A stretch of 64,000 nt of DNA, from the NCBI GenBank assembly GCA_022820925.1, contig JAJEEO010000001.1:341270-405269 (forward strand), in the 5' to 3' direction. Source of the stretch: Acidimicrobiia bacterium. Lineage in GTDB: Bacteria; Actinomycetota; Acidimicrobiia; Acidimicrobiales; Poriferisodalaceae. The notes under the pieces were generated by a model. The model ran no database searches, was not told where the DNA came from, and saw only the letters and a program-made list of their open reading frames with translations. Numbering within the stretch: position 1 is the first letter of the stretch; every line of letters starts with the position of its first letter. Shown here in pieces: positions 16,175-24,180 of this stretch. A program made the translations under genes and the position numbers.

Positions 16175-16180
16175 AGGGTA
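16175..16180 (-). promoter_or_regulatory. -10 box of the DNA methyltransferase gene (leaderless)
   Basis: TACCCT on the minus strand, 7 nt before the ATG at 16167. It argues against the upstream TTG start that the open frame would allow. Confidence 0.45.
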
Positions 16181-16279
16181 CCGCTCGATTTGGGCAAAAT
16201 CGAACGAACGCGCGCCCGTCACAGGTGGGGATGTGACCCAGGTGCGCCTGCCAGGAGCAGACGCGCATGGCCTCACAGG

Positions 16280-17023
16280 TCAGGCGTCGTGGAGCACCAT
16301 GCGGACTCGCTTGTTGTCCTTGCCCTTCGACTCGGTCTTGGTGATCTCGAAGCGGCCCACGGCACCGGTCGACGCCACATGGGTGCCGCCGTCGGCCTGA
16401 CGGTCGAGCCCGACGATGTCGACCACGCGGATGTCGGTCACCCACTCGGGAATCAGGTTGACCTTGGTGCGGATCAGCTCGGGATCGGCCAGCGCCACCG
16501 ACCGTTCCAGGAAGCTCACCTCGATGGGCCGATCCGCGGCGATCTCGGCGTTCACCAGCTCGGTGACCCGCGCCGCGAAGCCTTCGGGCAGCGGGCTGAA
16601 CTCGAAGTCCATGCGGGCGGACAGCGGCTCCATGTTCCCGCCGGTGACCAGCACGCCCCACTCGTTCCAGATGACCCCGCACAGGATGTGCAGCGCCGTG
16701 TGGGTGCGCATGAGCTGCAGGCGGCGATCCCAGTCGACCGTGCCGGTCACTGAGGTTCCAGCCGGCGGCGGCTGGCCGTCCACCCAGTGCCAGATGAGGT
16801 CGCCTTCCTTGCGGACGTTGTGCACCTGCCAGGTGTTGCCGCCCCTGTCGGCGAGCGTGCCGGTGTCGTGCGGCTGGCCGCCGCCAGTGGCATAGAAGAC
16901 CGTCTGGTCGAACGCAACCGCGTCTTCGCGCACAGCGACCACCGTCGCCTCGACGGTCTGCTGGTACGCATCACGCAGGTAGATCTGATCGGTGTGCTGG
17001 TCGGAGTTCGCGTCGGCGCTCAT
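16280..17023 (-). CDS. Alanyl-tRNA editing protein (AlaX-type)
   Basis: 247 residues related to the editing domain of alanyl-tRNA synthetase, which hydrolyses mischarged Ser/Gly-tRNA(Ala). Zinc-ligand motif HTALHIL (H-x3-H) near residue 108 and the C-terminal DGGTHVASTGAVGRFEI are visible. In many homologues the second motif is CGGTHV; here Asp replaces the Cys, a variant that may alter metal binding. The start at 17023 (MSADANSD) is supported by TATCGT 8 nt upstream; the frame extends to 17056. Confidence 0.87.
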   Translation of the reverse strand: MSADANSDQHTDQIYLRDAYQQTVEATVVAVREDAVAFDQTVFYATGGGQPHDTGTLADRGGNTWQVHNVRKEGDLIWHWVDGQPPPAGTSVTGTVDWDRRLQLMRTHTALHILCGVIWNEWGVLVTGGNMEPLSARMDFEFSPLPEGFAARVTELVNAEIAADRPIEVSFLERSVALADPELIRTKVNLIPEWVTDIRVVDIVGLDRQADGGTHVASTGAVGRFEITKTESKGKDNKRVRMVLHDA

Positions 17024-17031
17024 CGCCGCAG

Positions 17032-17037
17032 ACGATA
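17032..17037 (-). promoter_or_regulatory. -10 box of the alanyl-tRNA editing gene (leaderless)
   Basis: TATCGT on the minus strand, 8 nt before the ATG at 17023. Confidence 0.4.
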
Positions 17038-17088
17038 CGTCGCCCGGCCCCCGCATCGGTCAGCCGGCTCGGTGGGGATGGCGGCCGT

Positions 17089-17094
17089 TACGGT
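17089..17094 (+). promoter_or_regulatory. -10 box of the EEP hydrolase gene (leaderless)
   Basis: TACGGT 6 nt before the GTG at 17101. The promoter is divergent from, and about 50 bp away from, that of the alanyl-tRNA editing gene. Confidence 0.4.
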
Positions 17095-17100
17095 GACGCC

Positions 17101-17907
17101 GTGCGGATCGTGACGTGGAACCTGTGGTGGCGCTTCGGCGACAACTGGGAGGCCCGCCACGAGGCCATCGCCGCCACGCTCGCCGAGCTCGACGCCGACA
17201 TCGTGTGCTGCCAGGAGATCTGGGCTGAGCGTGACGGCCCGAACCAGGCCGATCTGCTCGGCGAAGCGCTGGGTATGAATGTCGCATCTCACCCGCGCTT
17301 CGGACGGCGGGGACTGTCGTTCAGCAACGCCATCCTGAGCCGCACAGCGATCATCGAATCCAGCTCGCACTCGCTGGCGGTCGGCGACCCGTCGTCGCCC
17401 GAAGGCCAGCAGTCCGGACACCGGACGGCAGTCGTGGCCCAAGTCGCCCGCGGCGACGGCGAGATGACCGTCATCTGCACCCACCTCGAGCACCGCTTCC
17501 ATCTCAGCGAGATCCGCCAGGCACAGGTGTCCACGCTGTGCGAGCTGGCGGCGCCCCATCACGATCCCGAGGGTTTCCCGATCGTGATGGCCGGCGACTT
17601 CAACGCCGTCCCGAGCTCCGAGGAGATCCGGCTGCTGACCGGCGAACGCCCGCCGCCGGTGCCGGGGTTGGTCTGGAGCGACGCGTGGGCGCAGGCGGGC
17701 GACGGCCCGGGCTTCACCTGGAGCGGCCAGAACCCCTACCTGCACCAAGCCATGTGGCCGAACCGGCGCATCGACTACGTGTTCGTGTCGACGCCGCGCC
17801 CGGTTCCGCAGGGCAACATCACGAGCATCCGGCTGCTCGGCGCCGAAGCCGTCGACGGGGTGGTGCCGTCGGACCACTACGGATTGGTGGTCGATCTCAT
17901 CGACTGA
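17101..17907 (+). CDS. Endonuclease/exonuclease/phosphatase (EEP) family hydrolase
   Basis: 268 residues of the DNase I-like fold. All metal and catalytic motifs are present in order: TWNLWW (Asn), CCQEIW (Glu), THLEHR, MAGDFNAVPSS (Asp/Asn), RRIDYVFVS and the terminal SDHYGLVV (Asp/His). The family covers nucleases, phosphodiesterases and sphingomyelinases; nothing here fixes the substrate. No signal peptide, so it is cytoplasmic. It converges on the WYL gene pair with a 10-bp gap. Confidence 0.88.
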   Translation: MRIVTWNLWWRFGDNWEARHEAIAATLAELDADIVCCQEIWAERDGPNQADLLGEALGMNVASHPRFGRRGLSFSNAILSRTAIIESSSHSLAVGDPSSPEGQQSGHRTAVVAQVARGDGEMTVICTHLEHRFHLSEIRQAQVSTLCELAAPHHDPEGFPIVMAGDFNAVPSSEEIRLLTGERPPPVPGLVWSDAWAQAGDGPGFTWSGQNPYLHQAMWPNRRIDYVFVSTPRPVPQGNITSIRLLGAEAVDGVVPSDHYGLVVDLID

Positions 17908-17917
17908 GCCGCTGGCG

Positions 17918-18892
17918 TCAGGTGTCGTAGAGCGCCAGGATCGACGCAGCGGCGGCGCCGCCCGCCCCGGCCAGATCGGGCGGCAGTTCTTCCGCGTTGA
18001 CCACGCGCGTCTCGGCGCCGAGGCGCAGCAGCATCTGGCTGAGCACCAGTGGGCTGCGGATCGCGTACGTCACGATGCACCGGTCGCCGTCGTCGCGTAC
18101 CTCCCGTGATGGGTACGCCTCCACTTGCCACAGGTCGCTGCGGGGAATCGACAGCACCACATCGGTCGTCTCGTCGGACTCGGCCGGCGCAACAGCGCCG
18201 AGCGCTGCGGTCGCGTCGCTCGGCTCGGTGCCGCGGCCGTGTGATTCGCCGGTGTCGCTGCACGCCTCGATGCGGTCGACCCGGAACGAGCGCAGATCCT
18301 GGCGCAGGTGGCACCAGCCCCGCAGGTACCAATGGCCGTCGGCCAGCGAGACGTCCAGCGGGTCCACTCGACGCTCGCTGACAGCGTCGGTGTTGGGGGT
18401 GTAGTAGTGGATGCTCACGGTGGTGCCGGCGCGCACGGCCTCCCGCAGCGTCGGCAGGGAGCGCGGCAGCGGCAGCTCCACCGACACCCGCACTCGCTCG
18501 CCGTAGGCCGCACGCAGCTTGTCGAGCGCGGTCGCCAGCGCGCCCGAACGGTCGGCGCCGCGCAGGGCCAGCGCCGACTGCCCAGCCACCAGGATCCCGA
18601 ACGCCTGGGGCACCGACAGGTTGAGCGGCCGGTCCAGCATCGCTCCCGGCTCGACATGCACCCACGCCTCGCCGGCGTCGTCGTCGCCGCCGAACACGAC
18701 GATGCCCAGATTCTCGTAGGCGCCAGCGCCGGCCACCTCGTAGCACATGGCCGCGAGCAGCAGGTCGTACACGGCAGCCGGCCGCATCTCGAATCGCTCG
18801 GCAATGTCGCCCACCGTGGCGCCGCCCCGCTCGACCACCCACGGCACGATGGCCAGCAGGCGCTCGATCTTGGCCGAGGCGCCGGTCCTCAT
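17918..18892 (-). CDS. pafC: WYL-domain transcriptional regulator, PafC-like
   Basis: 324 residues: winged helix at 8-60 (IERLLAIVPWVVERGGATVG), WYL domain with the signature GHWYLRGWCHLRQDLRSFRVDRIE in the middle, and a WCX C-terminal region. Second gene of a coupled pair (ATGA overlap with the upstream gene), the arrangement of pafB-pafC, whose products regulate the DNA-damage response in mycobacteria. The family and pairing are clear; the exact orthology is inferred. A polar insertion (GESHGRGTEPSDATAALGA...) separates the WYL domain from the C-terminal region. Confidence 0.85.
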   Translation of the reverse strand: MRTGASAKIERLLAIVPWVVERGGATVGDIAERFEMRPAAVYDLLLAAMCYEVAGAGAYENLGIVVFGGDDDAGEAWVHVEPGAMLDRPLNLSVPQAFGILVAGQSALALRGADRSGALATALDKLRAAYGERVRVSVELPLPRSLPTLREAVRAGTTVSIHYYTPNTDAVSERRVDPLDVSLADGHWYLRGWCHLRQDLRSFRVDRIEACSDTGESHGRGTEPSDATAALGAVAPAESDETTDVVLSIPRSDLWQVEAYPSREVRDDGDRCIVTYAIRSPLVLSQMLLRLGAETRVVNAEELPPDLAGAGGAAAASILALYDT

Positions 18893-19932
18893 GACGCTGC
18901 CTCCCGACGGTCGACCAGGGAGCGCAACCATCCGGTGACATCGGCGACCAGCTCCGGCGGCGACTCGACGACGGCGTGGCGGCCCATGTCCAGCACCCAC
19001 ACGCGGAATGCGGCCCGGTTGCGCACCCGCGCCGTCACCGTCACCGAGCCGTCGTCATGCCGCTCGGCGACGCGGCCTCGTTCGGCCGTGGGCTGCTGCG
19101 CCATGGTGGCGTCGATCCGCACCCGGGCCTCGAAGTCGTCGCCGAAGTCGATCTCCATCGGCTCGCTCGGCAGCAGCGCGGCGACGTCGACATCTGCGCG
19201 GGCGAATGCCCCTCGCTCCCCCACCTCCGCGTCGCTCTCCATGCGATCGACCCGGAACGTCTTCACCACGTCGTCTTCACGTGCGGCCAGGTACCAATAG
19301 CCCGCCCGGCACAGCAGGCCGAGCGGCTGCGCGTCGCGACGCCGCCCGCCGTAGGCGAAACGGACCTGCGCTCGCTCGGCAGACGCAGCGGCCAGCTTCG
19401 GCAGCAGCGACCCGGCGGTCTGCTGCGCGGCGGCCGTCTCCAGCGCCACATCCGCCGACAGCGTTCCGCCCCCCGCGCCGTCGGCGGCTGCGCCCGCCGT
19501 GCCGCCTCCCGATGTCGCCCCGCCTGCGCCGGCCGCAGCGGTCTCGGCGCTCGTGAGCTTGGCGACGGCCTCGAGATCCCAGGTCTCGCCGATGTCCACC
19601 CGCGCTGCAGCGAAGCGCAGCGCGAGCTGCTCCTCGGGAGTGAGCTGCAGGTCTGGCAGGAAGTAGTCCTGGCGCCGGATGGTGTAGGAGGTGGCGCCGT
19701 CGTGGGTGATCGCCTCGGTGATCCGTACGCCGAGGTTGCGGATCAGCGCCTTGTCGCGCTCAAATGAGGTGCGTGCACTCTCCAGCGCACGCCGGTCGGT
19801 CGTGCTGTCGGGCGCATACAAGCCGGTGTCCCGCCAGATCTCTTCACGGGTCGTGGGCACGTCGCGAGCGAGCAAGTACATCATCAGTTCCATCACGCGC
19901 TCGGTTGCATCCGGGCGTGGTCTCGCTGCCAC
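18889..19932 (-). CDS. pafB: WYL-domain transcriptional regulator, PafB-like
   Basis: 347 residues: winged helix (ERVMELMMYLLARDVPTTRE), then a WYL domain with GYWYLAAREDDVVKTFRVDRME, then the C-terminal WCX region. Between winged helix and WYL lies an Ala/Gly-rich insertion of about 35 residues (AAAGAGGATSGGGTAGAAAD region) not usual for the family. The frame is open to 20046, but a TACACT box 7 nt before the GTG at 19932 makes that the likely start. It overlaps the pafC-like gene. Confidence 0.85.
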   Translation of the reverse strand: MAARPRPDATERVMELMMYLLARDVPTTREEIWRDTGLYAPDSTTDRRALESARTSFERDKALIRNLGVRITEAITHDGATSYTIRRQDYFLPDLQLTPEEQLALRFAAARVDIGETWDLEAVAKLTSAETAAAGAGGATSGGGTAGAAADGAGGGTLSADVALETAAAQQTAGSLLPKLAAASAERAQVRFAYGGRRRDAQPLGLLCRAGYWYLAAREDDVVKTFRVDRMESDAEVGERGAFARADVDVAALLPSEPMEIDFGDDFEARVRIDATMAQQPTAERGRVAERHDDGSVTVTARVRNRAAFRVWVLDMGRHAVVESPPELVADVTGWLRSLVDRREAAS

Positions 19933-19939
19933 GCTCGGG

Positions 19940-19945
19940 AGTGTA
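19940..19945 (-). promoter_or_regulatory. -10 box of the pafB-pafC pair (leaderless)
   Basis: TACACT on the minus strand, 7 nt before the GTG at 19932; the same hexamer as before cofC. Confidence 0.5.
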
Positions 19946-20009
19946 GGACTGCGCAATCGGGCGCCCCGATGAGTTTCAGGGCCGATGGCGGAGCGTCGGA
20001 GACTGCGTG

Positions 20010-22388
20010 TCAGCCGTGGACGCCGGCGGATCGGAGCGCCGCCCACACCCGCTCCGGCGTCAGCGGGAAGTCGTCCATCCAGACGCCGGTTGCGTCCGCC
20101 AGCGCTGCGGCCACCGCCGGTGCATAGGGGATCACGCCCATCTCGGCCATGCCGCGGGCACCGAACGGGCCCAGCGGGTCGGCCAGCTCCAGCACCACGC
20201 TCTCGGTGGTCACGGGAATGTCGCCGATGCCGGGGATCAGGTACGTGCTGAAGCGAGGGTTCAGCAGGCGACCGTCCCGGCTGCGCAGATGCTCGCTAAG
20301 CACATGGCCGTGGGCTTGGGCCACCGCGCCCTCGATCTGGCCGACCACGAAGCGGGGGTTGATCGCCCGACCCACGTCGTTGGCGCTGATCACCCGATCG
20401 ATGCGGATGTGGCCCGTGTCGACGTCGACGGTCAGCTCAACATGCTGGGCGACGTAGCCGTAGCTGAAGTTCGGGGTGCCCTCGCCGGTCTCGGGATCGA
20501 GCTCGGTGGTCGGCGGTGGCGTGAAGCGGAAGTGCCCGACGGCGGGACGGGCGCCCTCGCGCCACGCCTTCTCGGCTTCCTCGGCCGCACCCAGGATCGA
20601 GTTGCCCGCCATCCACGTCAGGCGCGACGCCGACGCAGAACCCGAATCGCCCGAGGTGCCGGTGTCGCTGAAGCGCCCCACCACCTTGGACGGGTCGACC
20701 CCGGTCGCCTCGGCGGCCATCTGCAGGAATGCCGTGTGCGCCCCCTGCCCCACATCGGCGCCGGCGTGGGCCAGCTCGACCGATGCGGGCATGTCGTCGC
20801 CGGGCTCGCCGTGCAGCACGATCGTGGCCTCGCAGCGCTCGGGAAAGCCGAACGAGAAGCCGACGTTCTTGAATGCGCAGGCAAAGCCGCGTCCGCGGCG
20901 CAGCGACGACGGCCGCGCCGGCAGCGACACGAACGGGCTGAACAGCGCCGGCTCAACTGCCATCGGGTCAACGGACTCTGGGCCGCCGGCGTCGCTGTCC
21001 AGGTCGGTGCTGCCCGAGCCGGCCGGCTGTGCCGCAGCGTGGGCGCATGCCTCGATCACTTCGGGCATGGTCACGCCGGCCGGCATCGGCGTGTGGGCGA
21101 TGCTCGGCGATCCCTCGCGCAGCGTGTTCACGCGGCGGATGTCGACCGGGTCCATGCCCAGCGCCTCGGCCAGCTTGTTCACCTGGCATTCCACCGCGAA
21201 GGCCGCCTGCGGTGCGCCGAAGCCCCGGAACGCTCCCCCCGGCGTGGCGTTCGTGTACACGACATGGGTGTCGATGGCGGCGTTGGGCAGCTCATAGGGC
21301 CCGCCGAGGCCCAGATGCAGGTTCCCCATCACCTTGTTGGAGGTGTAGTTGTAGGCGCCCGCATCCAGCCAGGCCTCTGCCTGCGCTGCGGTGATCCTGC
21401 CGTCGCGGTCGGCGCCCCAGCGGGCCCAGATGCGTCCGCGGTGCCGCTTGTGGTGGCCCACGATCGACTCCTCACGCGACCACTGCATGGCCACGGTGCG
21501 GTCGATGCCCCGCTCGGCCAGTCGGCAGGCGGCCAGCGCCAGGATGATCTGCATCGACGTGTCCTCGCGCCCGCCGAATGCACCGCCGATGGCCGGGTAG
21601 CGCACCCGGATGCACTCTTCGGGCAGGTCGAGCGCGTGGGCGATCTGCTCGCGGTCCTCGTGCACCCACTGGCCGGCGATCTCGACGTTGACGATGCCCT
21701 CGGCGTCCACCCAAGACGTGCCGGCCTCGGGCTGCAGGTAGGCGTGCTCCTGGTAGGGCACCTCGTAGGTGGCCTCGACGGTCACGGCGGCAGCGGCCCA
21801 GCCGGCATCGAGGTCGCCCTTGCGGGTGCACATCGACTCGTACAGGTTCGAGCCGATGCCCTCGTAGGGGTGCACGAGCGGTGCGTCGGGCGCCAGCGCC
21901 GCGTCCAGATCGGCCACGACCGGCAGCGGCTCCCACTCGACCTCGATGGCCGCAGCGGCGGCACGCGCCTGCGGCAGGCTCTCGGCGACGATGAGCGCCA
22001 AGTGGTCGGCCTCCCAGCGGGACACATCGCAGGGCACCGCGCTTCGGCCAGTGTGGTCGAGCCCGACGAAGACCGGCTGGTCGAACTTGGTCAGCCCGTA
22101 CTCGTTGCAGGGCACGTCGGCGGAGCCGAGCACAGCGACGACGCCCGGGGCGCGCTCGGCCGGGGCGAGGTCGAGGCGGCGAAGCCGGGCATGGGGCTGG
22201 TCGGTGAACACCGCGAATGCCCACAGCGCATCGGCCGGAATGCGATCTGCGGGATAGCCGGCCAACCCGGCGACCTTGGCGGGACCGTCGGCACGCGGCG
22301 GCGACTGGCCGGTACCGCCCGCCGTCGCGGCCGGCATCTCCAATTCGACAGCCGCACCGCCGACACCGGGGGCGGCACCTTCTCTCAC
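20010..22388 (-). CDS. Xanthine dehydrogenase-family hydroxylase, molybdopterin-binding subunit
   Basis: 792 residues. The large subunit holds the molybdenum-cytosine dinucleotide cofactor. Visible: GGAFGGREDTSMQ near residue 270, ATPGGAFRGFGAPQAAFAVE near 385, GADVGQGAHTAFLQMAAEATG near 540, and FGARGMAEMGVIPYAPAV close to the C-terminus with the catalytic Glu. The CO-dehydrogenase CSFR loop is absent, so this is not a form I CO dehydrogenase. The substrate could be a purine or another N-heterocycle or aldehyde. The GTG start directly follows a duplicated junction segment. Electrons would pass to the FAD/2Fe-2S protein encoded upstream. Confidence 0.88.
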   Translation of the reverse strand: MREGAAPGVGGAAVELEMPAATAGGTGQSPPRADGPAKVAGLAGYPADRIPADALWAFAVFTDQPHARLRRLDLAPAERAPGVVAVLGSADVPCNEYGLTKFDQPVFVGLDHTGRSAVPCDVSRWEADHLALIVAESLPQARAAAAAIEVEWEPLPVVADLDAALAPDAPLVHPYEGIGSNLYESMCTRKGDLDAGWAAAAVTVEATYEVPYQEHAYLQPEAGTSWVDAEGIVNVEIAGQWVHEDREQIAHALDLPEECIRVRYPAIGGAFGGREDTSMQIILALAACRLAERGIDRTVAMQWSREESIVGHHKRHRGRIWARWGADRDGRITAAQAEAWLDAGAYNYTSNKVMGNLHLGLGGPYELPNAAIDTHVVYTNATPGGAFRGFGAPQAAFAVECQVNKLAEALGMDPVDIRRVNTLREGSPSIAHTPMPAGVTMPEVIEACAHAAAQPAGSGSTDLDSDAGGPESVDPMAVEPALFSPFVSLPARPSSLRRGRGFACAFKNVGFSFGFPERCEATIVLHGEPGDDMPASVELAHAGADVGQGAHTAFLQMAAEATGVDPSKVVGRFSDTGTSGDSGSASASRLTWMAGNSILGAAEEAEKAWREGARPAVGHFRFTPPPTTELDPETGEGTPNFSYGYVAQHVELTVDVDTGHIRIDRVISANDVGRAINPRFVVGQIEGAVAQAHGHVLSEHLRSRDGRLLNPRFSTYLIPGIGDIPVTTESVVLELADPLGPFGARGMAEMGVIPYAPAVAAALADATGVWMDDFPLTPERVWAALRSAGVHG

Positions 22389-22467
22389 GGCGCACTCCGC
22401 TCAGCGTGGTCCGCAGCTGCAACCGAAGCAGCACCCTCTCTCACGACGCACCCCGCTCGGCAATGTG
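22372..22467 (-). repeat. 56-bp tandem duplication at the junction of the two hydroxylase genes
   Basis: The minus-strand segment around the stop of the upstream gene, GAGCGGGGTGCGTCGTGAGA, recurs 56 bp later as GAGCGGAGTGCGCCGTGAGA, with similarity along nearly the whole unit. Copy 1 holds the stop of the FAD/2Fe-2S gene (GTGA at 22444-22441); copy 2 supplies the start of the next gene (GTG at 22388). Confidence 0.8.
22385..22444 (-). CDS. 19-codon mini-ORF created by the junction duplication
   Basis: GTG at 22444 to TGA at 22385, encoding MREGAASVAAADHAERSAP. It overlaps the upstream stop and the downstream start by GTGA at both ends, so ribosomes could pass through by coupling. Its first residues copy those of the downstream protein (MREGAA) and its last copy those of the upstream protein (AERGAS). 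It is probably a by-product of duplication rather than a functional peptide. Confidence 0.35.
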   Translation of the reverse strand: MREGAASVAAADHAERSAP

Positions 22468-24048
22468 CGCAGTTCCTGCTTCAACCGGAGCGGTTCGGGC
22501 CGCGTCGCTCGAGGCGGCCCGCACGGCCTCGATGATCGAGCAGTAGCCGGTGCAGCGGCACAGGTTGCCCGACAGGCCCACCGTGATCTGCTCGGCAGTG
22601 GGTTCGGCGATCTCGTCGAGCAGCGCTACGGCGCTCATCACGAAGCCCGGCGTGCAGAACCCGCACTGCGCGCCGCCGGTGTCGACCATGGCCTGCTGGA
22701 ACGGGTGCAGGTCGCCGGCGGGCGACGCCACGCCTTCGACGGTGGTGATGGTTGCCCCGTTCGCCCTCCCTGCCGGCACCAGGCACGAGAACACGGCGGC
22801 GCCGTCGAGATGCACCGTGCAGGCGCCGCACTCTCCTTCGGCGCAGCCCTCCTTGGTGCCGATGAGGCCGAGGTCGTCGCGCAGCCAGTCCATCAGCGTC
22901 TTGCCCGCAGCCCCCGCTGCGCTGCGCTGCGCCCCGTTCACCGTCGCCGTGACCGTGTCGTCGGGGTCGGCCAGCTCGCTGCGAGCGCCGCTGCCCGGGG
23001 CGTCAGTAGCTCGGCCCGGCACAGCGGCTGCGCCGGCCGCCACATCTCCGCCGTTCGCTGCATCTGCGGTCGCCGCAGAACTTGACTGAACGCTGCCCGC
23101 CGTCTGCGCAAGCCGCGGCGGCTGCTCCGGCCAGCGGTCGGCTTCGGTGGCGCTGGCAAGGGCCGCAATGGCACGGTCGACCACGACGCCGACCGTGTGC
23201 GAGCGGTACTCGGCGCTGCCGCGGATGTCGTCGATGGGCGTTGCCGCCCGGCATGCAGCAGCCGTGATGTCGGCGCCGGCGTCGGCCAGATCCCGACCGG
23301 CGGCCAGCTCGGCCGCTTCGGGCACGGTGATGATGGTGGGCGCGACGCTGCCGAGGGCGACCACGAGGTCGGACACCCGACCGCCGTCGAGCGCGACGAC
23401 CACGGCGGCGTGCACCACCGAGATGGCCTGCGCCCGCCGCAGGCCCAGCTTCACGAAGACGCCGCGACGACCATGGGCCGAGTTCGCGCCGTCGAGCGCA
23501 TCGAAGGCAACAGCGGTGACGATCTCGTCGGGTTCGAGCACCGTCTGGCGGAACCCGGCGAAGAATTCGCTGATCGGAACGGTGCGCTCGCCGCGCACCG
23601 ATGTCATGGTGACTGCGGCACCGAGCGCCACGAGCGCCGAGATGGTGTCGTTGGCCGGGCTGGCGGTGACGATGTTGCCCACCACGGTCGCCCGGTTGCG
23701 CAGCGGAGGCGAACCGACCTCCAAGCACGCCTGGGCGAGCGGCAGGCCGGCCGTGCGCATCGGCGCCGAGGCGATCACATCGGCGTGGGTCACCAGCGGC
23801 CCCAACGTGACCCGCCCGCCGTCGTACGAGATCCGATCGAGGCCCAGAAGCCCCGAGATGTCCACCAGCAGCTCCACGCCCGAGCGCGCCCCGCGCGACA
23901 GCTCGAGCATGAGGTCGGTGCCGCCGGCGATCAGCCGCGCCGCGGCGCCGTGCAACGAAAGCAGCTCGGCCGCCTCGTCGAGCGATGCGGGGGCCGCATA
24001 TCGGCTTGGCAGCGGGACTGCCCGCTGCACCTCATGAAGCTCAAACAT
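22441..24048 (-). CDS. Xanthine dehydrogenase-family protein, fused FAD-binding and 2Fe-2S subunit
   Basis: 535 residues. Residues 1-275 are the CoxM-like FAD domain (AARLIAGGTDLMLELSRG; NRATVVGNIVTASPANDTI). After an Ala/Gly-rich linker of about 80 residues, residues 370-520 are the CoxS-like domain with a plant-type 2Fe-2S site (CAEGECGACTVHLDG) and the second cluster (GAQCGFCTPG and LCRCTGYC). The order FAD then 2Fe-2S, in one chain, is the reverse of enterobacterial or rhodobacterial XdhA. The ATG at 24048 starts the conserved MFELHEVQRAVPLPSRY; earlier codons are not conserved. It is the first gene of the hydroxylase pair. Confidence 0.87.
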   Translation of the reverse strand: MFELHEVQRAVPLPSRYAAPASLDEAAELLSLHGAAARLIAGGTDLMLELSRGARSGVELLVDISGLLGLDRISYDGGRVTLGPLVTHADVIASAPMRTAGLPLAQACLEVGSPPLRNRATVVGNIVTASPANDTISALVALGAAVTMTSVRGERTVPISEFFAGFRQTVLEPDEIVTAVAFDALDGANSAHGRRGVFVKLGLRRAQAISVVHAAVVVALDGGRVSDLVVALGSVAPTIITVPEAAELAAGRDLADAGADITAAACRAATPIDDIRGSAEYRSHTVGVVVDRAIAALASATEADRWPEQPPRLAQTAGSVQSSSAATADAANGGDVAAGAAAVPGRATDAPGSGARSELADPDDTVTATVNGAQRSAAGAAGKTLMDWLRDDLGLIGTKEGCAEGECGACTVHLDGAAVFSCLVPAGRANGATITTVEGVASPAGDLHPFQQAMVDTGGAQCGFCTPGFVMSAVALLDEIAEPTAEQITVGLSGNLCRCTGYCSIIEAVRAASSDAARTAPVEAGTAHIAERGAS

Positions 24049-24106
24049 GCCGCACTCAAGGGTGTCAGATTGCGCCGCCGGCAAAGAACGCATTGCGCTG
24101 ATGCAC

Positions 24107-24180
24107 TTCGTGCTTCTCGTTCATGTGGCCCGTTCGCATGCGATGGGGCTCACGGGCCGCCCGGGCTTCGGCTTCGCCTA
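24107..24180 (-). repeat. Dispersed intergenic repeat, copy B
   Basis: Minus-strand text GGCGAAGCC, then GGCGGCCCGTGAGCCCCATC, then AACGAGAAGCACGAAG. It starts at the stop codon of the MatB-like gene and fills the gap before the hydroxylase genes. It lacks the leading GGCTGAGCC of copies A, C and D. Confidence 0.7.

Noticed and set aside
20007..22535. 842-codon plus-strand frame opposite the molybdopterin subunit gene
   Set aside because: Antisense to a protein with all family motifs; biased composition and no homology-like pattern.
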